From Collinsella sp. (lineage in GTDB: Bacteria; Actinomycetota; Coriobacteriia; Coriobacteriales; Coriobacteriaceae), in the NCBI GenBank assembly GCA_019425005.1, contig JAHYYK010000022.1, forward strand, positions 1 through 37,942: DNA of 37,942 nucleotides. Direction: 5' to 3'. A program made the translations under genes and the position numbers. The notes beneath the pieces are model-generated. The model was not told where the DNA came from. It did not search any database and was given only the letters and a program-made list of their open reading frames with translations. Positions 30,776-37,942 of this stretch are shown piece after piece. Positions within the stretch are counted from its first letter, which is position 1; each line of letters opens with the position of its first letter.

Positions 30776-31942
30776 TTGAGTGAGATTCAGAACTCGTCCA
30801 TTTTCTCTCTTGACGATGTCAACGAGGAGGAGATGAACAACCTCATCGACGGTACGATTACCGACTTTGATGAGGGCGATCTCGTTAACGGCACTGTCGT
30901 TAAGATCGAGCATGACGAGGTGCTCGTTGACATCGGATTCAAGTCCGAGGGCGTTATCCCGGTCCGCGAGCTGTCCATCCGCAAGGACGCTAACCCTGCA
31001 GACATCGTTGCACTCGGTGATCCCATCGAGGCTCTGGTTCTCCAGAAGGAGGACAAGGACGGTCGTCTGGTCCTGTCCAAGAAGCGTGCCGAGTACGAGC
31101 GTGCTTGGAACCGCATCGAGGAGAAGTTCAACTCCGGCGAGAACGTCGAGGGCGAGGTTATCGAGGTTGTCAAGGGCGGCCTGATCCTCGACATCGGCCT
31201 GCGTGGCTTCCTGCCCGCTTCCCTCGTCGACCTCCGTCGCGTCAAGGACCTCACCTCTTACATGGGCACCCGCATCGAGGCCCGCGTCATCGAGATGGAC
31301 CGCAACCGCAACAACGTCGTCCTCTCCCGTCGCGTCGTGCTCGAGGAGTCCCGTAAGGCCGAGCGCTCCGAGATCCTGTCCAAGCTCAAGTCTGGCATGC
31401 GTCTCCAGGGCACCGTTTCCTCCATCGTCGACTTCGGCGCCTTCGTCGACCTCGGCGGTATCGACGGCCTCATCCACATCTCCGAGCTCTCCTGGAACCA
31501 CGTCAACCATCCTTCCGAGGTTGTCAAGGTCGGCCAGGAGGTCGAGGTCGAGGTTCTCGACGTCGATCTCAACCGCGAGCGCATCTCCCTGGGTCTCAAG
31601 CAGACCACCGAGGATCCGTGGCGCGCACTGGTCAAGAAGTACCCCGTCGGCGCTATCGTCGAGGGCACTGTGACCAAGCTTGTCCCGTTCGGCGCTTTCG
31701 TCGATCTGGGCGAGGGCATCGAGGGCCTGGTGCACATCTCCGAGATGGCCAACAAGCACGTCGATCAGCCTTCTCAGGTCACCCATGTGGGCGACAAGGT
31801 TCAGGTCAAGGTCATGGAGATCGACCTCGACCGTCGTCGTATCTCCCTGTCCATGAAGTCCGCTGCTGAGACTCTGGGCGTCGAGATCGAGGTTACCCCG
31901 CTGCCTTCCGAGAAGAAGGACGAGGAGACCGACGCCGAGTAA
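30776..31942 (+). CDS. rpsA: 30S ribosomal protein S1
   Basis: 388 residues. The start is TTG 30776, with AAAGGGG seven bases upstream; there is no suitable ATG. Four S1 (OB-fold) RNA-binding domains are visible, each opening with G-x-V-x-G-x-V: GDLVNGTVVKI (about 35), GENVEGEVIEV (about 120), GMRLQGTVSSI (about 205) and GAIVEGTVTKL (about 290). The third and fourth carry FGAFVDLG and GLVHISEM/GLIHISEL. S1 helps mRNA bind the small subunit. Four domains instead of the six of E. coli fits the actinobacterial form. Codon use is strongly biased towards preferred codons, as expected for high expression. Confidence 0.97.
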   Translation: MSEIQNSSIFSLDDVNEEEMNNLIDGTITDFDEGDLVNGTVVKIEHDEVLVDIGFKSEGVIPVRELSIRKDANPADIVALGDPIEALVLQKEDKDGRLVLSKKRAEYERAWNRIEEKFNSGENVEGEVIEVVKGGLILDIGLRGFLPASLVDLRRVKDLTSYMGTRIEARVIEMDRNRNNVVLSRRVVLEESRKAERSEILSKLKSGMRLQGTVSSIVDFGAFVDLGGIDGLIHISELSWNHVNHPSEVVKVGQEVEVEVLDVDLNRERISLGLKQTTEDPWRALVKKYPVGAIVEGTVTKLVPFGAFVDLGEGIEGLVHISEMANKHVDQPSQVTHVGDKVQVKVMEIDLDRRRISLSMKSAAETLGVEIEVTPLPSEKKDEETDAE

Positions 31943-31966
31943 ATCGGTTTGACGATCACTTGTTTT

Positions 31967-32000
31967 AAGGGATCCGTCCACAATGGACGGGTCCCTTTTT
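31967..32000 (+). terminator. Intrinsic terminator after rpsA
   Basis: 13-bp stem AAGGGATCCGTCC / GGACGGGTCCCTT with one mispair, loop ACAAT, T run. Confidence 0.9.
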
Positions 32001-32079
32001 GCATTTGGCACCGAGATGCGCAATGCTGCCGGGCTGTCCACAGGCTATTGGATTGTCGGTGCATGAAAAAAGCCGACAT

Positions 32080-32101
32080 CCCGCCTCGGGGAGGAGGCGG
32101 G
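32080..32101. other. Hairpin in the rpsA-rnpB gap
   Basis: CCCGCCTC / GAGGCGGG 8-bp stem with a 6-nt loop. AAAAAA lies about 11 bp to its left, so on the minus strand it ends GATGTCGGCTTTTTT. No gene precedes it on that strand. The rest of 32001-32265 has no convincing ORF; a possible -10 (TACACT, 32250-32255) may serve rnpB. Confidence 0.45.
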
Positions 32102-32265
32102 AACACACCGAGTAGACGGAGGGGTGCGGAGCGCGGTCGCATCTCGACTGACGACGTTGCCCATCGACAGGACCATTGTAGCGCATGGCGGTTCTTGGTT
32201 TATCGTGTCGAGCGTTTGCGTTGTGCCATTGCCTGCGGCAACGGTGTGTTACACTCTTGCACTGC

Positions 32266-32623
32266 TGAGTGGGCCAGACGGTCGCGCGATGTGCTGCTTG
32301 CAGTACGCGTGAGGAAAGTCCGGGCTCCAGAGGGCGGGATGCCGGCTAACGGCCGGGCGGAGTGATCCGACGGAAAGCGCCGCAGAAAAGAAGACTCCCA
32401 CCTGCGCCGCAAGGCGTAAAGGGAAAAGCTGAAACGGTGGTGTAAGAGACCACCAGCGTCGTGGCAACACGGCGGCTTGGCAAGCCCCATCCGGAGCAAG
32501 CGCGAATAGGAACGCTATGGGCCGGCCCGGTCCGCGTTCGGGTAGCGTGCGTGGAGCTGCACGGTAACGTGCAGACAAGATAAATGACCGTTCACGACAG
32601 AACCCGGCTTATAGGCCCACTTG
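32266..32623 (+). ncRNA. rnpB: RNase P RNA, type A
   Basis: Terminal helix P1 is formed by AGTGGGCC (32269-32276) and GGCCCACT (32614-32621). The universally conserved 5' core GAGGAAAGTCCGGGCTCC (32311-32328) and the 3' core ACAGAACCCGGCTTATAGGC (32597-32616) are present. GGCGTAAAGGGAAAAGCTGAAACGG and related loops lie between (first 20 bases shown at most by position 32414-32440). RNase P RNA is the catalytic subunit that cuts the 5' leader from pre-tRNA. Length and layout fit the ancestral type A form of actinobacteria. Ends are estimated to within a few bases. Confidence 0.96.
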
Positions 32624-32640
32624 GCAACTATGTTGACGCT

Positions 32641-32744
32641 GCGAACCCGTCAGCGCGGCAATCTGCCTTACAAGCCTTCGGGCATGCCCATAAGGTCAAT
32701 GCCCTCGTCTTTCAAGGCACCTTGCTCGCGCTGACGGGTTCTCG
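32641..32744. other. Strongly folded inverted repeat directly after rnpB
   Basis: GAACCCGTCAGCGCG (32643-32657) and CGCGCTGACGGGTTC (32727-32741) are perfect 15-bp arms, extendable by GCG/CGC with a bulge. The 69-nt centre holds nested pairings: CCTTA/TAAGG (32666-32670/32691-32695) enclosing GCC-TTCG-GGC (32674-32683), and AAGG-ca-CCTT. No T run follows. It could be an unusual rnpB terminator, a separate structured RNA or a small mobile repeat. On the minus strand it reads as the end of an open frame, GALKDEGIDLMGMPEGL then stop. 32745-32845 shows nothing else. Confidence 0.7.
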
Positions 32745-32856
32745 CTGTTGGTGACGGCATTATTGGCGTTTCCGTTCTTGTCGGCGAGGACAACGGTTCT
32801 GTCTTTGCCGTATTATTGAGGCTGTTTGTTGCTTTGCTTGTTGTTGAGGGGCTTTG

Positions 32857-33492
32857 TTGGACAGCTATTTTACTCTGCAATCGAATATTGAGGCTTCGGG
32901 CGAGTTTGTGGACCGCAAGAGCCGTTTTATTGCCCAACTGGTCCATATTGAGTCCGAGGATGAGGCGAATGCCTTTATCGAGATGGTTCGCAAGCGTCAT
33001 TACGACGCTCGACACAATGTTCCCGCGTGGATTTTAGTCGATGGACGCGAGCGCCAGAGCGATGATGGTGAGCCGAGCCGCACGAGCGGTATGCCGACGC
33101 TCGAGGTGTTGCGTGGCGCGGAACTCAAAAATGTTTGCTGCGTAGTGACGCGCTATTTTGGTGGCACGCTGTTAGGGCCCGGTGGCTTGGTGCGCGCCTA
33201 TACCGCGGCGACGCAGGCGGCGGTGGCCGCGGCTCAGGAGGCCGGACAGATCGTTGAGATGACGAGCGTTGTGCCCGTTGATGTTCATGTGGCCTATCCG
33301 CAATACGAACAGGTGCTTCGCCTGGCGCAGGATTCGGGCGCCAAGGTTTCGGATACCGATTACGCGGATGCCGTGACGATTCATTTGGTGTTTAAGGCGG
33401 GGGAGCAGGAGCCGTTTTGCGCTAAGATGCGCGAGCTTATGGCGGGGCGCGAGGAGATTGAGGTCGGCGCCCCCGAATTTGCCGAGTTCTAA
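32857..33492 (+). CDS. yigZ: YigZ/IMPACT-family protein (UPF0029)
   Basis: 211 residues if it starts at TTG 32857, five bases after GAGGGG; the adjacent TTG 32854 is only two bases away. The N-terminal domain has the family core: FVDRKSRFIAQLVHIESEDEA, HNVPAWILV, SDDGEPSRTSGMP and CCVVTRYFGGTLLGPGGLVRAYT. The C-terminal DUF1949 ferredoxin-like domain follows. The IMPACT/YigZ family is linked to translation control in eukaryotes; the bacterial role is not established. A terminator follows and the next gene converges. Confidence 0.94.
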   Translation: MDSYFTLQSNIEASGEFVDRKSRFIAQLVHIESEDEANAFIEMVRKRHYDARHNVPAWILVDGRERQSDDGEPSRTSGMPTLEVLRGAELKNVCCVVTRYFGGTLLGPGGLVRAYTAATQAAVAAAQEAGQIVEMTSVVPVDVHVAYPQYEQVLRLAQDSGAKVSDTDYADAVTIHLVFKAGEQEPFCAKMRELMAGREEIEVGAPEFAEF

Positions 33493-33499
33493 CGGCGAC

Positions 33500-33540
33500 G
33501 GCCAGCGTACTTTTGGATGGATCCCAAGCGCACGCCGGCC
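33500..33540 (+). terminator. Intrinsic terminator after yigZ
   Basis: GGCCAGCGT / ACGCCGGCC stem with one mispair, 23-nt loop, then TTTGTTTTT. Confidence 0.75.
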
Positions 33541-33562
33541 TTTGTTTTTCCGTTGCTGCCGT

Positions 33563-34009
33563 TTACTCGGCGAGCTGCTTTAGCACATCGCAGGCGATCG
33601 CGACGGCATCGTCGATGCAGCCAGGGCAGCTGCGGAGCGGACCCTTGTCCGATCCGATGCCCTTGAGCGTGCCGCAGACGGTCGTCGTGTTCTTCTCGCC
33701 AAATCGCTTGGCAATCTCGCGCGACAGCTTGTAGGTCTGGCCCTTGGTCTTGGGGTTTTCCATGCCGTCGCTCATCACAAAGCCCATGATGGCCACGGCG
33801 CCCGAGATGGCACCGCAGGTTTCGGTCATGCCGCCCATGCCGGCGCCAAAGCCCTCGGTGAGGGTAAAGGCGGTCTGGGGGTCGAGCCCGACGGCAGGTG
33901 CGAGCGTGCAGGCGACGGCCTGGGCGCAGTTAAAGCCACGGGCGTGGTATTCGGCAGCCTGAGCCTGACAGGCGGTGATGTCGAGCTGGGCCGTATCGAT
34001 TTGCTTCAT
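33563..34009 (-). CDS. C_GCAxxG_C_C family redox-like protein
   Basis: 148 residues from ATG 34009, with AAGGAG upstream. The defining motif reads FNCAQAVACTLAPAVGLD, then GFGAGMGGMTETCGAISGAV. The spaced cysteines continue in VCGTLKGIGSDKGPLRSCPGC. The family (TIGR01909) is often annotated as redox-active or electron-transfer-related; several members lie beside selenium or sulfur genes, but no reaction is proven. It lies between yigZ and the sulfhydrylase gene, on the opposite strand. A strong hairpin lies just before its ribosome site. Confidence 0.92.
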   Translation of the reverse strand: MKQIDTAQLDITACQAQAAEYHARGFNCAQAVACTLAPAVGLDPQTAFTLTEGFGAGMGGMTETCGAISGAVAIMGFVMSDGMENPKTKGQTYKLSREIAKRFGEKNTTTVCGTLKGIGSDKGPLRSCPGCIDDAVAIACDVLKQLAE

Positions 34010-34022
34010 CGTTGTCTCCTTG

Positions 34023-34054
34023 GTCACGGTGTACCTGCCTATGGTACCCGTGAC
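34023..34054 (-). promoter_or_regulatory. Strong hairpin immediately before the ribosome site of the C_GCAxxG gene
   Basis: GTCACGG-t-GTACC pairs with GGTAC-CCGTGAC, 12 bp with one bulge and a 7-nt loop. On the minus strand it ends four bases before AAGGAG. It may control translation or mRNA stability. Confidence 0.5.
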
Positions 34055-34172
34055 GGGGCATGCAATCATCGAGAGCTTCATGTATGCCTCGTTTTTATCT
34101 ATCGAACAAATGCCCAAGGCTTGAGATAAATACCCCTGATCAATTTGTCCCTTAACCTACCTTGGGGATGGG

Positions 34173-34201
34173 TTGAGAGGGGTGCAGGGTAGCGGTATTG
34201 T
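34173..34201 (+). promoter_or_regulatory. Promoter of the O-acetylhomoserine sulfhydrylase gene
   Basis: TTGAGA (34173-34178), 17-bp spacer, TATTGT (34196-34201). No SAM riboswitch or leader ORF is visible in the region 34055-34240. Confidence 0.6.
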
Positions 34202-34240
34202 GAACCGAATAAAACTAAAACCCAGGCAAGGGAGCTAGAT

Positions 34241-35524
34241 ATGAGCGAGCAGACCATCGGTACTACATGTGTCCAGGGCGGCTATCACCCGGGAGATGCC
34301 GAGCCGCGCCAGGTGCCCATCTACCAGTCCACCACGTGGAAATACGACACGTCCGAGCACATGGGCAAGCTGTTTGACCTAGAGGAGTCGGGCTACTTCT
34401 ACAGCCGTCTGCAGAACCCCACGTGCGATCTGGTTGCCGCCAAGATCTGCGAGATGGAGGGAGGCACTGCCGCGATGCTCACGAGCTCGGGCATGGCTGC
34501 GAATTTCCTCGCGATCTTTAACGTGGCCGGTGCCGGCGATCATGTGGTCGCGAGTTCTGCCATTTACGGCGGTACGTATAACCTGCTCGCCCACACCATG
34601 GGCCGCATGGGCGTGACCTGCACGTTCGTCGCCCCCGACTGCACTGATGAGGAGCTCGAGGCAGCCTTTGAGCCCAATACCAAGCTCGTCTTTGGCGAGA
34701 CGATCGCCAATCCCGCCCTCGCCGTGCTCGATATTGAGCGCTTTGCCAAGGCCGCGCACGACCACGGCGTGCCGCTGATGGTCGACAACACCTTCCCGAC
34801 GCCCGTGATGTGCCGTCCCTTTGAGTGGGGCGCCGACATCGTTACGCACTCCACCACCAAGTACATGGATGGACATGCTGCCTACCTGGGCGGCGTGATC
34901 GTTGACCACGGCCAGTTTGACTGGATGGCCCATGCGGATAAGTTCCCGGGTCTCACCACGCCCGACGAGAGCTACCACGGCGTGACGTATGCCAAGAAGT
35001 TCGGTCGCGAGGGCGCCTTCATTACCAAGGCCACCGCGCAGCTCATGCGCGACCTCGGCCCCATGCAGAACCCGCAGGCGGCCTTCTTCCTGAACAGCTC
35101 GCTCGAGAGCCTGCATGTGCGCATGCCGCGTCATTGTGAGAACGGCCTGGCCGTTGCCAAGTTCCTGCAGAGTCATCCCAAGGTACGCTTCGTGAGCTAT
35201 CCGGGCCTAGAGGGCGATAAGTACTATGACATCGCTCAGAAGTACATGCCCAACGGTACCTGCGGCGTTGTGAGCTTTGGCTTTAACGGTGGTCGCGCGG
35301 CGGCTGAGACCTTTATGAAGAGCCTTAAGCTCGCCCAGATCGCCACGCATGTGGCCGACGCCCGCACTTGCTGCCTGCATCCCGCTAATGCCACGCACCG
35401 CCAGATGAACGATGAGGAGCTCATCGCCTGTGGCATCTCCGCCGATATGGTACGCCTGTCGTGCGGCCTCGAGGACACGGCCGACTTGATTGCCGACCTT
35501 GAGCAGGCACTCGAGCAGTGCTAG
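34241..35524 (+). CDS. O-acetylhomoserine sulfhydrylase / Cys-Met PLP enzyme
   Basis: 427 residues from ATG 34241, with AAGGGAG upstream. The Cys/Met-metabolism PLP fold is clear: ATLTSSGMAANF-like Thr/Ser-Gly-Met loop (AAMLTSSGMAANFLAIFN), MVDNTFPTPVMCRPFEWGAD and THSTTKYMDGHAAYLGG with the PLP lysine at 207. PLHPANATHRQ-like (TCCLHPANATHRQM) and VRLSCGLEDTADLI close the site. The length and motifs fit O-acetylhomoserine aminocarboxypropyltransferase (MetY), which makes homocysteine from sulfide; methionine gamma-lyase is a close alternative. It is monocistronic. Confidence 0.9.
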   Translation: MSEQTIGTTCVQGGYHPGDAEPRQVPIYQSTTWKYDTSEHMGKLFDLEESGYFYSRLQNPTCDLVAAKICEMEGGTAAMLTSSGMAANFLAIFNVAGAGDHVVASSAIYGGTYNLLAHTMGRMGVTCTFVAPDCTDEELEAAFEPNTKLVFGETIANPALAVLDIERFAKAAHDHGVPLMVDNTFPTPVMCRPFEWGADIVTHSTTKYMDGHAAYLGGVIVDHGQFDWMAHADKFPGLTTPDESYHGVTYAKKFGREGAFITKATAQLMRDLGPMQNPQAAFFLNSSLESLHVRMPRHCENGLAVAKFLQSHPKVRFVSYPGLEGDKYYDIAQKYMPNGTCGVVSFGFNGGRAAAETFMKSLKLAQIATHVADARTCCLHPANATHRQMNDEELIACGISADMVRLSCGLEDTADLIADLEQALEQC

Positions 35525-35592
35525 GCTAGCGTTCGCATAAGGCGCCGATGCTGGCAGAAAGCTTCGGCGACCTTTCGTTCCGATTCCGTAGG

Positions 35593-35639
35593 CGGGGCCC
35601 CAATCGCGGCTGTTTGCTGGCGATTGGGGCCCCGTTTTT
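35593..35639 (+). terminator. Intrinsic terminator after the sulfhydrylase gene
   Basis: Perfect 15-bp stem, CGGGGCCCCAATCGC / GCGATTGGGGCCCCG, 12-nt loop, TTTTT. Confidence 0.95.
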
Positions 35640-35665
35640 GCCTTGCGCCACTCGAAAGGATGGAT

Positions 35666-36970
35666 ATGGAGAAAACCGCAGAGCAGCTGCGCCGCGAGCA
35701 CATTGCCCTTGAGGGCGACACCCATGGCAAGAACAAATGGGCGATTCTGTTTACCGTGCTCATCATGACGTTTATGTCGTGTCTGGATTCGACCGTCGTG
35801 ACCGTGGCGTTGCCCGTGATGCAAAAGGAGCTGGGCGTGGGCCTCGACCGCATCCAGCTGGTGAGCTCGGTGTACCTGCTTGCGACATGCGTGGCTATGC
35901 TGCCGTTTGGCCGCTTGGGCGACGTGCGCGGCAAGGTGGGCGTATTCCAGCTGGGCGTAATCGTTTTTACGGCTGGCTCGCTGCTTTGCGGCCTTTCGAG
36001 TTCGCTCGAAGTTCTTATTCTGGCACGCATTGTGCAGGGCGTCGGCTGCGCAGCGGCCATGGCCAACAACATGGGTATCATCACCGAGTCGTTTCCGGCG
36101 CGCGAACGAGGCCGTGCCATGGGTATTCTCGCGACCTTCGTGGCCCTCGGCATGATGTGTGGCCCCGTACTCGGCGGCGTGCTGGTGGCAAGCTTTCCCT
36201 GGGAGAGCATCTTCCTCATCAACCTGCCCATTGGCGTCATCTCATTTATCGTGGGGCTCTATACGCTGCCGCATGTTAAGCCGGAGGCTGACGAGCGCCC
36301 CATGTCCCTGATCGAGGCCGCTCGTCGCTGCTTTGCAAATTCGGCCTTCACCATCAACCTCGCCTGCATGCTCATCGTGTTCGTTGGTATTGGCGCATCA
36401 GAGTTTATCCTGCCGTTCTATTTTCAGGACGCCCACGGCTTTGGTTCCGACATTTCCGGATTGCTCTTTTTGGCGCTGCCGATGGTGAATGCCTTTATCG
36501 GCCCGCTTTCGGGTACGGTTTCGGACCGTGTTGGCTGCGAGGGCCCCACGGCGGTCGGCCTAGGCGTGTACGTATGCGGTCTTTTTGCGGTAAGCACGCT
36601 CGACGAGCACTCTTCCATCTCTGTGATCGTGTGTTGCGTCGCGTTTATGTCGTGCGGTACGTCGATTTTCCAGAGCCCCAATAACTCGCTGTATATGGGC
36701 TCGGCTCCGCGCGAAGCGCTCGGCTTTGCGGGCAGCCTGGGTAGCCTGGCGCGCTATGCGGGTATGGCAGTGGGCATTACAGCGGCATCGCATATCCTGT
36801 ATGGGCAGATGAGCGTGGCGATGGGCGAGTCCGTGACCAGTTTCGTTGCAGGCCGTCCGGATGTGTTCCTGGTCGGCTTTCGCTCGGTGTTCTATGTGCT
36901 CATGGCTGTGGCCGCTGTGGGTTTTGCGCTCGCCATGGTGCGTTTGGTGAGGATGCGCGCCCGCCATTAG
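35666..36970 (+). CDS. MFS drug/solute exporter, DHA-type
   Basis: 434 residues from ATG 35666, five bases after AAAGGA; the ATG at 35660 overlaps the ribosome site. About 12 to 14 membrane helices are seen. The MFS motifs are FMSCLDSTVVTVALPVM (motif D1), PFGRLGDVRGKV (motif A, G-R-x-x-D-x-x-G), ARIVQGVGCAAAMANN (motif B Arg) and GPVLGGVLV (motif C). This pattern fits proton-driven drug efflux, DHA2-like in motif but shorter than the usual 14-helix form. The substrate is unknown. It probably has its own transcript. Confidence 0.92.
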   Translation: MEKTAEQLRREHIALEGDTHGKNKWAILFTVLIMTFMSCLDSTVVTVALPVMQKELGVGLDRIQLVSSVYLLATCVAMLPFGRLGDVRGKVGVFQLGVIVFTAGSLLCGLSSSLEVLILARIVQGVGCAAAMANNMGIITESFPARERGRAMGILATFVALGMMCGPVLGGVLVASFPWESIFLINLPIGVISFIVGLYTLPHVKPEADERPMSLIEAARRCFANSAFTINLACMLIVFVGIGASEFILPFYFQDAHGFGSDISGLLFLALPMVNAFIGPLSGTVSDRVGCEGPTAVGLGVYVCGLFAVSTLDEHSSISVIVCCVAFMSCGTSIFQSPNNSLYMGSAPREALGFAGSLGSLARYAGMAVGITAASHILYGQMSVAMGESVTSFVAGRPDVFLVGFRSVFYVLMAVAAVGFALAMVRLVRMRARH

Positions 36971-37094
36971 TGTGTTGAGAGACTGTCTGCCACGATTCGC
37001 GCCGTCCCAAAAAGACCGGTTTGTGGTGCGATGCGGCTTGTGGGGCGGGCGGGGGTCGGTCCGTGGTAGACTATCGAACAACGTTTATTAATCG

Positions 37095-37112
37095 CGCGGC
37101 ATCGTTGCCGCG
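37095..37112 (+). promoter_or_regulatory. Hairpin just before the xpt ribosome site
   Basis: CGCGGCA-tcgt-TGCCGCG, perfect 7-bp stem, directly followed by AGAAGGGG. No purine aptamer is recognisable in the 157-bp gap (36971-37127). It may affect translation start. Confidence 0.45.
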
Positions 37113-37127
37113 AGAAGGGGTTGCGCC

Positions 37128-37706
37128 ATGCAGGAGCTTGAGGATCGTATTCGCCATGACGGCATCGTAAAGGCCGGTAACGTCCTTAAGGTTGATGCCT
37201 TCCTCAACCACCAGTGCGACGTTGAGCTGTTCGACCACATGGGCGCTGAGTGGGCCCGTCTGTTCAAGGATGTCGAGATCAACAAGATTCTGACGATCGA
37301 GGCTTCGGGCATTGGTATGGCTTGCATCGCAGCCCAGCATTTTGGTGGCGTGCCGGTTGTCTTTGCCAAGAAGGCACAGTCCATCAACCTCGACGGCGAG
37401 CAGTATGCTACGACCATCTACTCCTTTACCAAGCAGAAGGAGTATCCGGTCATCGTGGGCAAGCGCTTCCTGTCCGAGGGCGACAAGGTCCTGATCATCG
37501 ACGACTTCTTGGCCAACGGCTGCGCGCTCGAGGGTCTTATCAAGATCTGCGAGGCTGCGGGTGCCGAGGTATCCGGCATTGGCATTGCGGTGGAGAAGGG
37601 CTTCCAGGGCGGTGGCGATAAGCTCCGCGAGCGTGGCTTCCGCGTTGAGAGCCTGGCCCGTATCGCCGATATGGACTGCGAGACCGGCGAGATCACCTTC
37701 GCCTAA
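37128..37706 (+). CDS. xpt: Xanthine phosphoribosyltransferase
   Basis: 192 residues, the normal Xpt length. ATG 37128 follows AGAAGGGG. It begins MQELEDRIRHDGIVKAGNVL and has LKVDAFLNHQCDVEL, ILTIEASGIGMACIAAQ, FAKKAQSINL and the PRPP-binding motif VLIIDDFLANGCALEGL. It converts xanthine and PRPP to XMP in purine salvage. In B. subtilis xpt is under a guanine riboswitch; none is visible here. It is monocistronic. Confidence 0.97.
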   Translation: MQELEDRIRHDGIVKAGNVLKVDAFLNHQCDVELFDHMGAEWARLFKDVEINKILTIEASGIGMACIAAQHFGGVPVVFAKKAQSINLDGEQYATTIYSFTKQKEYPVIVGKRFLSEGDKVLIIDDFLANGCALEGLIKICEAAGAEVSGIGIAVEKGFQGGGDKLRERGFRVESLARIADMDCETGEITFA

Positions 37707-37733
37707 GCGCGCAACACAAGCGATTGGTATGCG

Positions 37734-37770
37734 ATGTGACAAAGGGACTGTCCCTTTGTCACATTTTTTT
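37734..37770 (+). terminator. Intrinsic terminator after xpt
   Basis: 14-bp perfect stem ATGTGACAAAGGGA / TCCCTTTGTCACAT with a 3-nt loop, then a run of T. It shares the CAAAGGG core with the hairpin at 6530. Confidence 0.95.
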
Positions 37771-37790
37771 GTATGAGGGGAGGTATTGAT

Positions 37791-37942
37791 ATGGATGAGA
37801 ACAAGATGGGATGGTGCGAGTATGCGCGCTATGCCGCGATGGCGGCCGAAGAGTTGGCGCGCGATTGCGAGGTACAGGTGTTTCGCGCGACGGGTCCGGG
37901 CGGACAAGGCGTGAACACGACGGACTCGGCGGTGCGCATGAA
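37791..37942 (+). CDS. RF-1-domain (GGQ) peptidyl-tRNA hydrolase/release factor-like protein, N-terminal part
   Basis: Partial; the window ends inside it after 50 codons. ATG 37791 follows GGGGAGGT. After a helix (MDENKMGWCEYARYAAMAAE) comes FRATGPGGQGVNTTDSAVRM, the GGQ catalytic loop of class I release factors and the ArfB/YaeJ family. The short N-terminal part excludes RF1/RF2, whose GGQ lies near residue 230, so a PrfH- or ArfB-like ribosome-rescue protein is likely. These act at stalled ribosomes to release peptides. Confidence 0.85.
   Translation, partial: MDENKMGWCEYARYAAMAAEELARDCEVQVFRATGPGGQGVNTTDSAVRM

Noticed and set aside
34055..34240. SAM riboswitch or leader peptide before the sulfhydrylase gene
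   Set aside because: No SAM-I core blocks and no ORF with Met or Cys codons could be found.
37001..37020. Possible third copy of the 31-bp repeat (GCCGTCCCAAAAAGACCGG)
   Set aside because: Only GTCCCAAAAA matches; the inverted ends are absent.
36971..37127. Purine riboswitch before xpt
   Set aside because: The conserved TATA...loop-loop blocks of the purine aptamer are missing and the space after the likely promoter is too short.
1..37942. CRISPR array, insertion sequence, prophage or tRNA genes
   Set aside because: No regularly spaced repeats, transposase or integrase motifs, or tRNA cloverleaf sequences were seen.

Overview
The window is a chromosomal segment of a high-GC Gram-positive anaerobe. 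The AUG/GUG/UUG starts with AAAGGA/GGGGAG ribosome sites, the four-domain actinobacterial-type S1 protein, the type A RNase P RNA, the PTS permease and the overall gene content point to Coriobacteriia. Collinsella is my best guess; this is inference from gene style, not from a database search. There is no phage, plasmid, insertion sequence, CRISPR array or tRNA that I can see. This is core and metabolic chromosome with many short transcription units, most ending in a clear intrinsic terminator.

Layout. 1-3.2 kb: the tail of a DivIVA-like division protein, a nitroreductase, and a DUF47/Pit phosphate-uptake pair. 3.2-7.3 kb: a small protein behind a LexA-like box, a Bax-inhibitor-1 membrane protein, a PARG/macro-like protein that lacks a key glutamate, an SGNH esterase and a pentapeptide-repeat protein. 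7.3-9.9 kb: thiD and thiC, with a TPP riboswitch before thiC. 9.9-12.7 kb: an unknown membrane-anchored protein, yaaA and an M18 aminopeptidase. 12.9-15.6 kb: polA, with a degenerate proofreading domain. 15.8-19.3 kb: a LacI regulator divergent from an AlsE-like epimerase and rpiB, then a Cof-type HAD phosphatase. 19.4-23.1 kb: arginine synthesis (argG, argH), with an arginine-rich leader peptide before argG and a 56-codon small ORF between the two genes. 23.3-26.0 kb: ndk, a second rpiB and a cysteine desulfidase-like gene. 26.1-29.6 kb: a sugar isomerase, a PTS EIIBC and a DeoR regulator, preceded by repeats phased every 10 bp. 29.7-32.7 kb: a HAD hydrolase, rpsA, rnpB and a strongly folded inverted repeat. 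32.8-37.9 kb: a YigZ protein, a C_GCAxxG_C_C redox protein, O-acetylhomoserine sulfhydrylase, an MFS exporter, xpt, and the start of a GGQ-motif peptide-release protein.

The genes form several functional groups. Thiamine genes are under TPP control. argG/argH appear to have translation-coupled attenuation. Two sugar units (LacI/AlsE-like/RpiB and DeoR/isomerase/PTS), together with the second RpiB, suggest uptake and epimerisation of a rarer sugar that feeds fructose-6-phosphate or the pentose phosphate pathway. Sulfur metabolism is represented by the desulfidase-like gene and the sulfhydrylase.

The most promising undescribed feature is the argG leader at 19410-19820. It has a promoter, an arginine-codon-rich 24-codon ORF with a strong ribosome site, a terminator-like hairpin, and a long-range pairing that could compete with it. 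Other points worth checking are the LexA-box gene, the PARG-like protein with QEA in place of QEE, the structured repeat after rnpB, and a 31-bp palindromic repeat present twice.
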